From positions 372,001 through 436,000 of the forward strand of contig NZ_BKBA01000008.1 in assembly GCF_007992835.1 (NCBI RefSeq): a DNA stretch of 64,000 bases, in the 5' to 3' direction. How positions within the stretch are numbered: the stretch's first letter is position 1; each line of letters opens with the position of its first letter. Positions 59,011 through 64,000 of the stretch are shown here, piece after piece. This stretch comes from Knoellia locipacati (GTDB lineage: Bacteria; Actinomycetota; Actinomycetes; Actinomycetales; Dermatophilaceae). The position numbers and the translations under genes are program-made. The notes below the pieces were generated by a model, which was not told the DNA's origin, ran no database searches, and was given only the letters and a program-made list of their open reading frames with translations.

Positions 59011-62000
59011 TTGGCTGCCTCGCGCACCGCGTCCAAGACCGTGACCACCGCATTGACGGCTTCGGGCCGTCTCTCGTTCGGCAAGATCCGTGAGCCCCTG
59101 GAGGTCCCCGACCTCCTCGCCCTGCAGACCGAGAGCTTCGACTGGCTCCTCGGCAACGAGCGCTGGCAGGAGCGTGTCGCTGAGGCGCGCGCCGCCGGTC
59201 GCGACGATGTCCCGGAGCGTTCGGGGCTCGAGGACATCTTCGAGGAGATCTCTCCGATCGAGGACTTCAGCGGCTCCATGTCGCTGTCGTTCCGCGACCA
59301 CCGCTTCGAAGATGTCAAGTACTCCATCGAGGACTGCAAGGAGCGCGACCAGACCTACTCCGCGCCCCTGTTCGTCACCGCGGAGTTCATGAACAACACG
59401 ACTGGCGAGATCAAGAGCCAGACGGTCTTCATGGGCGACTTCCCGCTCATGACCGAGCGTGGCACGTTCGTCATCAACGGCACCGAGCGTGTCGTCGTCT
59501 CACAGCTCGTCCGCAGCCCGGGCGTCTACTTCGAGCGCACCGCCGACAAGACGTCCGACAAGGACATCTACACGGCCAAGATCATCCCGAGCCGTGGCGC
59601 CTGGCTCGAGTTCGAGATCGACAAGCGCGACATGGTCGGCGTCCGCGTCGACCGCAAGCGCAAGCAGTCCGTCACCGTGCTCCTCAAGGCCCTCGGCATG
59701 ACCGAGGCCCAGATCCGTGAGGAGTTCGCCGGCTACGAGTCGATCGAGCTCACCCTCGACAAGGACAACACCGAGGGCCAGGACGACGCGCTGCTCGACA
59801 TCTACCGCAAGCTCCGTCCGGGCGAACCGCCCACCCGTGAGGCCGCGCAGAACCTGCTCGACAACCTCTACTTCAACGGCAAGCGCTACGACCTCGCCAA
59901 GGTGGGTCGCTACAAGATCAACAAGAAGCTCGGCCTCGACGGCGAGCTCACCAACTCGACGCTCGCCATCGACGACATCGTCGCGACGATCAAGTACATC
60001 GTGGCGCTGCACAACGGTGACGAGACCCTGCCGGGCACCCGCAAGGGCGAGGCCGTCGACATCCGCGTCGAGACCGACGACATCGACCACTTCGGCAACC
60101 GTCGCCTGCGCAACGTCGGCGAGCTCATCCAGAACCAGGTCCGCACGGGCCTGTCCCGGATGGAGCGCGTCGTCCGCGAGCGGATGACGACCCAGGACGT
60201 CGAGGCGATCACGCCGCAGACCCTGATCAACATCCGCCCCGTGGTGGCCTCGATCAAGGAGTTCTTCGGGACGTCGCAGCTGTCGCAGTTCATGGACCAG
60301 AACAACCCGCTCTCCGGGCTGACGCACAAGCGTCGTCTGTCCGCGCTGGGCCCGGGTGGTCTCTCCCGTGACCGCGCCGGCATGGAGGTCCGTGACGTCC
60401 ACCCGTCGCACTACGGCCGCATGTGCCCGATCGAGACCCCTGAGGGTCCCAACATCGGCCTCATCGGCTCGCTCGCCTCCTACGGCCGCATCAACGCGTT
60501 CGGCTTCATCGAGACCCCGTACCGCAAGGTCGTCAAGGGTCGCATCACCGACGAGATCCACTACCTGTCGGCTGACGAGGAGGACGAGCACGTCATCGCG
60601 CAGGCCAACGCCACGCTCGACGCCGATGGTGAGCGCTTCGCCCACGAGCGCGTCCTCGTGCGCGTCAAGGGTGGCGAGGTCGAGTACATCCCGGCCGACG
60701 ACGTCGACTACATCGACGTCTCCGCCCGCCAGATGGTCTCGGCCGCGACCGCGCTCATCCCCTTCCTCGAGCACGACGACGCCAACCGTGCGCTCATGGG
60801 TTCCAACATGCAGCGCCAGGCCGTCCCGCTCGTCAAGGCAGAGGCCCCGCTCGTCGGCACCGGCATGGAGTACCGCGCAGCGGTCGACTCCGGTGACGTC
60901 GTCGTGGCCGAGAAGGCCGGTGTCGTGACCGAGGTCTCCGCCGACCTCGTCACGGTCGCCGCCGACGACGGCACCTCGCGCACCTACCGGATCGACAAGT
61001 TCACCCGCTCCAACCAGGGCAACAGCTACAACCAGCGTGTCGTCGTGGGCGAGGGTGACCGGCTCGAGAAGGGTGGCCTCATCGCCGACGGTCCCGCGAC
61101 CGACGGTGGCGAGATGGCCCTGGGCCGCAACCTCCTCGTGGCGTTCATGCCGTGGGAGGGCCACAACTACGAGGACGCGATCATCCTCAGCCAGCGTCTG
61201 GTGCAGGACGACGTCCTCTCCTCGATCCACATCGAGGAGCACGAGGTCGACGCCCGCGACACCAAGCTCGGCCCGGAGGAGATCACCCGCGACATCCCCA
61301 ACGTCTCCGAGGAGGTCCTCGCCGACCTCGACGAGCGCGGGATCATCCGCATCGGTGCCGAGGTCCGCGACGGCGACCTCCTCGTCGGCAAGGTCACGCC
61401 CAAGGGCGAGACCGAGCTGACCCCGGAGGAGCGCCTGCTCCGTGCGATCTTCGGTGAGAAGGCCCGCGAGGTGCGCGACACCTCGCTCAAGGTCCCTCAC
61501 GGTGAGACCGGCACGGTCATCGCGGTCAAGGTCTTCGACAAGGACGACGGCGACGAGCTGCCCCCGGGCGTCAACTCGCTCGTGCGCGTCTACGTGGCCA
61601 ACAAGCGCAAGATCACCGATGGTGACAAGCTCGCCGGCCGCCACGGCAACAAGGGCGTCATCTCCAAGATCCTCCCGGTCGAGGACATGCCCTTCCTCGA
61701 GGACGGCACCCCGGTCGACGTCGTGCTCAACCCGCTCGGTGTCCCCGGTCGAATGAACATCGGCCAGATCCTCGAGCTGCACCTGGGCTGGGCCGCGAGC
61801 CGTGGTTGGGACATCGAGGGCACGCCCGAGTGGGCCAACCTCATCCCCGACGACGCCCGTGCGGCCGAGCCCGGCACCCGGGTCGCCTCGCCGGTGTTCG
61901 ACGGTGTCCGCGAGGACGAGATCGTCGGTCTGCTCGACAGCACCCGCAAGACCCGCGACGGCGTCCGCCTCATCGACGGTTCCGGCAAGACCCGGATGTT

Positions 62001-62499
62001 CGACGGCCGCTCCGGTGAGCCGTACCCGGACCCCGTGTCGGTCGGCTACATGTACATCCTCAAGCTGCACCACCTCGTGGACGACAAGATCCACGCGCGC
62101 AGCACGGGGCCGTACTCGATGATCACCCAGCAGCCGCTCGGCGGTAAGGCCCAGTTCGGTGGCCAGCGCTTCGGTGAGATGGAGGTGTGGGCCCTCGAGG
62201 CCTACGGCGCCGCCTACGCGCTGCAGGAGCTCCTCACGATCAAGTCCGACGACGTCAACGGTCGCGTCAAGGTCTACGAGGCGATCGTCAAGGGCGACAA
62301 CATCCCCGAGCCCGGCATCCCCGAGTCCTTCAAGGTGCTCATCAAGGAGATGCAGAGCCTCTGCCTCAACGTCGAGGTCCTGTCCAGCGATGGCCAGGCG
62401 ATCGAGATGCGTGAGGCCGAGGACGACGTCTTCCGCGCTGCGGAGGAGCTCGGCATCGACCTGTCGCGCCGCGAGCCCAGTTCGGTCGAAGAGGTCTGA
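59011..62499 (+). CDS. rpoB: RNA polymerase beta subunit
   Basis: TTG 59011 starts [11 protein letters not shown] as in other actinobacterial RpoB and has AAGGA just upstream; this gives 1162 residues. GTG 58996 would add five. The rifampicin region reads [28 protein letters not shown], wild type at the positions usually mutated (Asp of FMDQ, His of THKRR, Ser of RRLSA). The catalytic and C-terminal clamp motifs ([28 protein letters not shown]) are intact. No GTATGCCG octamer lies within it. Confidence 0.97.
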   Translation: MAASRTASKTVTTALTASGRLSFGKIREPLEVPDLLALQTESFDWLLGNERWQERVAEARAAGRDDVPERSGLEDIFEEISPIEDFSGSMSLSFRDHRFEDVKYSIEDCKERDQTYSAPLFVTAEFMNNTTGEIKSQTVFMGDFPLMTERGTFVINGTERVVVSQLVRSPGVYFERTADKTSDKDIYTAKIIPSRGAWLEFEIDKRDMVGVRVDRKRKQSVTVLLKALGMTEAQIREEFAGYESIELTLDKDNTEGQDDALLDIYRKLRPGEPPTREAAQNLLDNLYFNGKRYDLAKVGRYKINKKLGLDGELTNSTLAIDDIVATIKYIVALHNGDETLPGTRKGEAVDIRVETDDIDHFGNRRLRNVGELIQNQVRTGLSRMERVVRERMTTQDVEAITPQTLINIRPVVASIKEFFGTSQLSQFMDQNNPLSGLTHKRRLSALGPGGLSRDRAGMEVRDVHPSHYGRMCPIETPEGPNIGLIGSLASYGRINAFGFIETPYRKVVKGRITDEIHYLSADEEDEHVIAQANATLDADGERFAHERVLVRVKGGEVEYIPADDVDYIDVSARQMVSAATALIPFLEHDDANRALMGSNMQRQAVPLVKAEAPLVGTGMEYRAAVDSGDVVVAEKAGVVTEVSADLVTVAADDGTSRTYRIDKFTRSNQGNSYNQRVVVGEGDRLEKGGLIADGPATDGGEMALGRNLLVAFMPWEGHNYEDAIILSQRLVQDDVLSSIHIEEHEVDARDTKLGPEEITRDIPNVSEEVLADLDERGIIRIGAEVRDGDLLVGKVTPKGETELTPEERLLRAIFGEKAREVRDTSLKVPHGETGTVIAVKVFDKDDGDELPPGVNSLVRVYVANKRKITDGDKLAGRHGNKGVISKILPVEDMPFLEDGTPVDVVLNPLGVPGRMNIGQILELHLGWAASRGWDIEGTPEWANLIPDDARAAEPGTRVASPVFDGVREDEIVGLLDSTRKTRDGVRLIDGSGKTRMFDGRSGEPYPDPVSVGYMYILKLHHLVDDKIHARSTGPYSMITQQPLGGKAQFGGQRFGEMEVWALEAYGAAYALQELLTIKSDDVNGRVKVYEAIVKGDNIPEPGIPESFKVLIKEMQSLCLNVEVLSSDGQAIEMREAEDDVFRAAEELGIDLSRREPSSVEEV

Positions 62500-62502
62500 T
62501 CC

Positions 62503-62555
62503 GTATGCCGTGCGCTCGCCCCACGCACACCGCGCTCGGCGAGCGCACGGCATAC
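62503..62555 (+). terminator. Hairpin between rpoB and rpoC with paired GTATGCCG octamers
   Basis: GTATGCCGTGCGCTCGCC (62503-62520) and its exact complement (62538-62555) form an 18-bp perfect stem with a 17-base loop, directly after the rpoB stop. The ends of the arms are the octamer that recurs across the window. It probably serves as a processing or attenuation element. Confidence 0.75.
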
Positions 62556-62591
62556 CCAGCCCGCTTCCGACCCACATTCTGATTTAGCTAG

Positions 62592-64000
<1,409 letters not shown>

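Noticed and set aside
60262-60360. Rifampicin resistance mutation in rpoB
   Set aside because: The Asp, His and Ser positions usually changed are wild type.
649-62555. GTATGCCG as a strand-biased segregation signal (KOPS-like)
   Set aside because: The two orientations are nearly equal in number in this window (19 against 21 by hand), so no polarity is seen.
59500-62577. A 1025-codon open frame on the minus strand
   Set aside because: It is the mirror of rpoB in GC-rich DNA; the product is Val/Asp/Leu-rich with no family features. The same applies to 3620-6328 and 11817-13559.

Overview
The window is high-GC DNA with an actinobacterial gene order: tRNA-Thr, tRNA-Met, rpmG, two MaoC-type dehydratases, then tRNA-Trp, secE, nusG, rplK, rplA, and finally rplJ, rplL, rpoB, rpoC. 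An MCE transport operon, a 13E12/DUF222 HNH protein and many GTG starts fit this. I infer a member of Actinomycetota, probably Micrococcales (Intrasporangiaceae-like). The genus cannot be fixed from the sequence alone.

Layout. 1-6.3 kb: the end of a CoxE/XdhC molybdo-enzyme maturation cluster, a GlxA-type AraC regulator, and a two-component system whose histidine kinase runs in frame into a membrane protein. 6.4-11.9 kb: a secreted S33 peptidase, aroQ, four tandem one-helix microproteins, a VOC protein and a 13E12 HNH protein. 11.9-15.2 kb: the fused acyl-CoA mutase icmF under a perfect 18-bp palindrome. 15.5-20.3 kb: an AT-richer, tightly coupled four-gene island of Dam-type methylase, calcineurin-like phosphoesterase, P-loop ATPase and an unrecognised protein. 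This is the best candidate for an undescribed, perhaps defensive, system. 20.5-32.1 kb: an IclR regulator beside a truncated aromatic-acid transporter, a vanadium haloperoxidase-like protein, an orphan Hcp, an SNF2 helicase and a run of housekeeping or accessory enzymes.

32.2-45.2 kb is the conserved translation, envelope and export block (tRNAs, rpmG, hadAB-like pair, murB, secE, nusG, rplK, rplA), interrupted by a five-gene minus-strand operon, an azoR/marR divergon and an XRE regulator. 45.4-57.2 kb is a complete MCE lipid-import operon: ATPase, two permeases, six MCE proteins, two Mce-associated proteins, and then a LppX/LprG-type lipoprotein. It sits between rplA and rplJ. From 57.3 kb the rplJ leader, rplJ, rplL, rpoB and the start of rpoC fill the window.

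Two DNA-level patterns cut across genes. The octamer GTATGCCG/CGGCATAC occurs about 40 times, in all reading frames and as inverted pairs in two terminator-like hairpins, but only once in the 15.5-20.3 kb island. A second family of stem-loops whose arms begin CGACTNNTTGCCC recurs at three gene ends.
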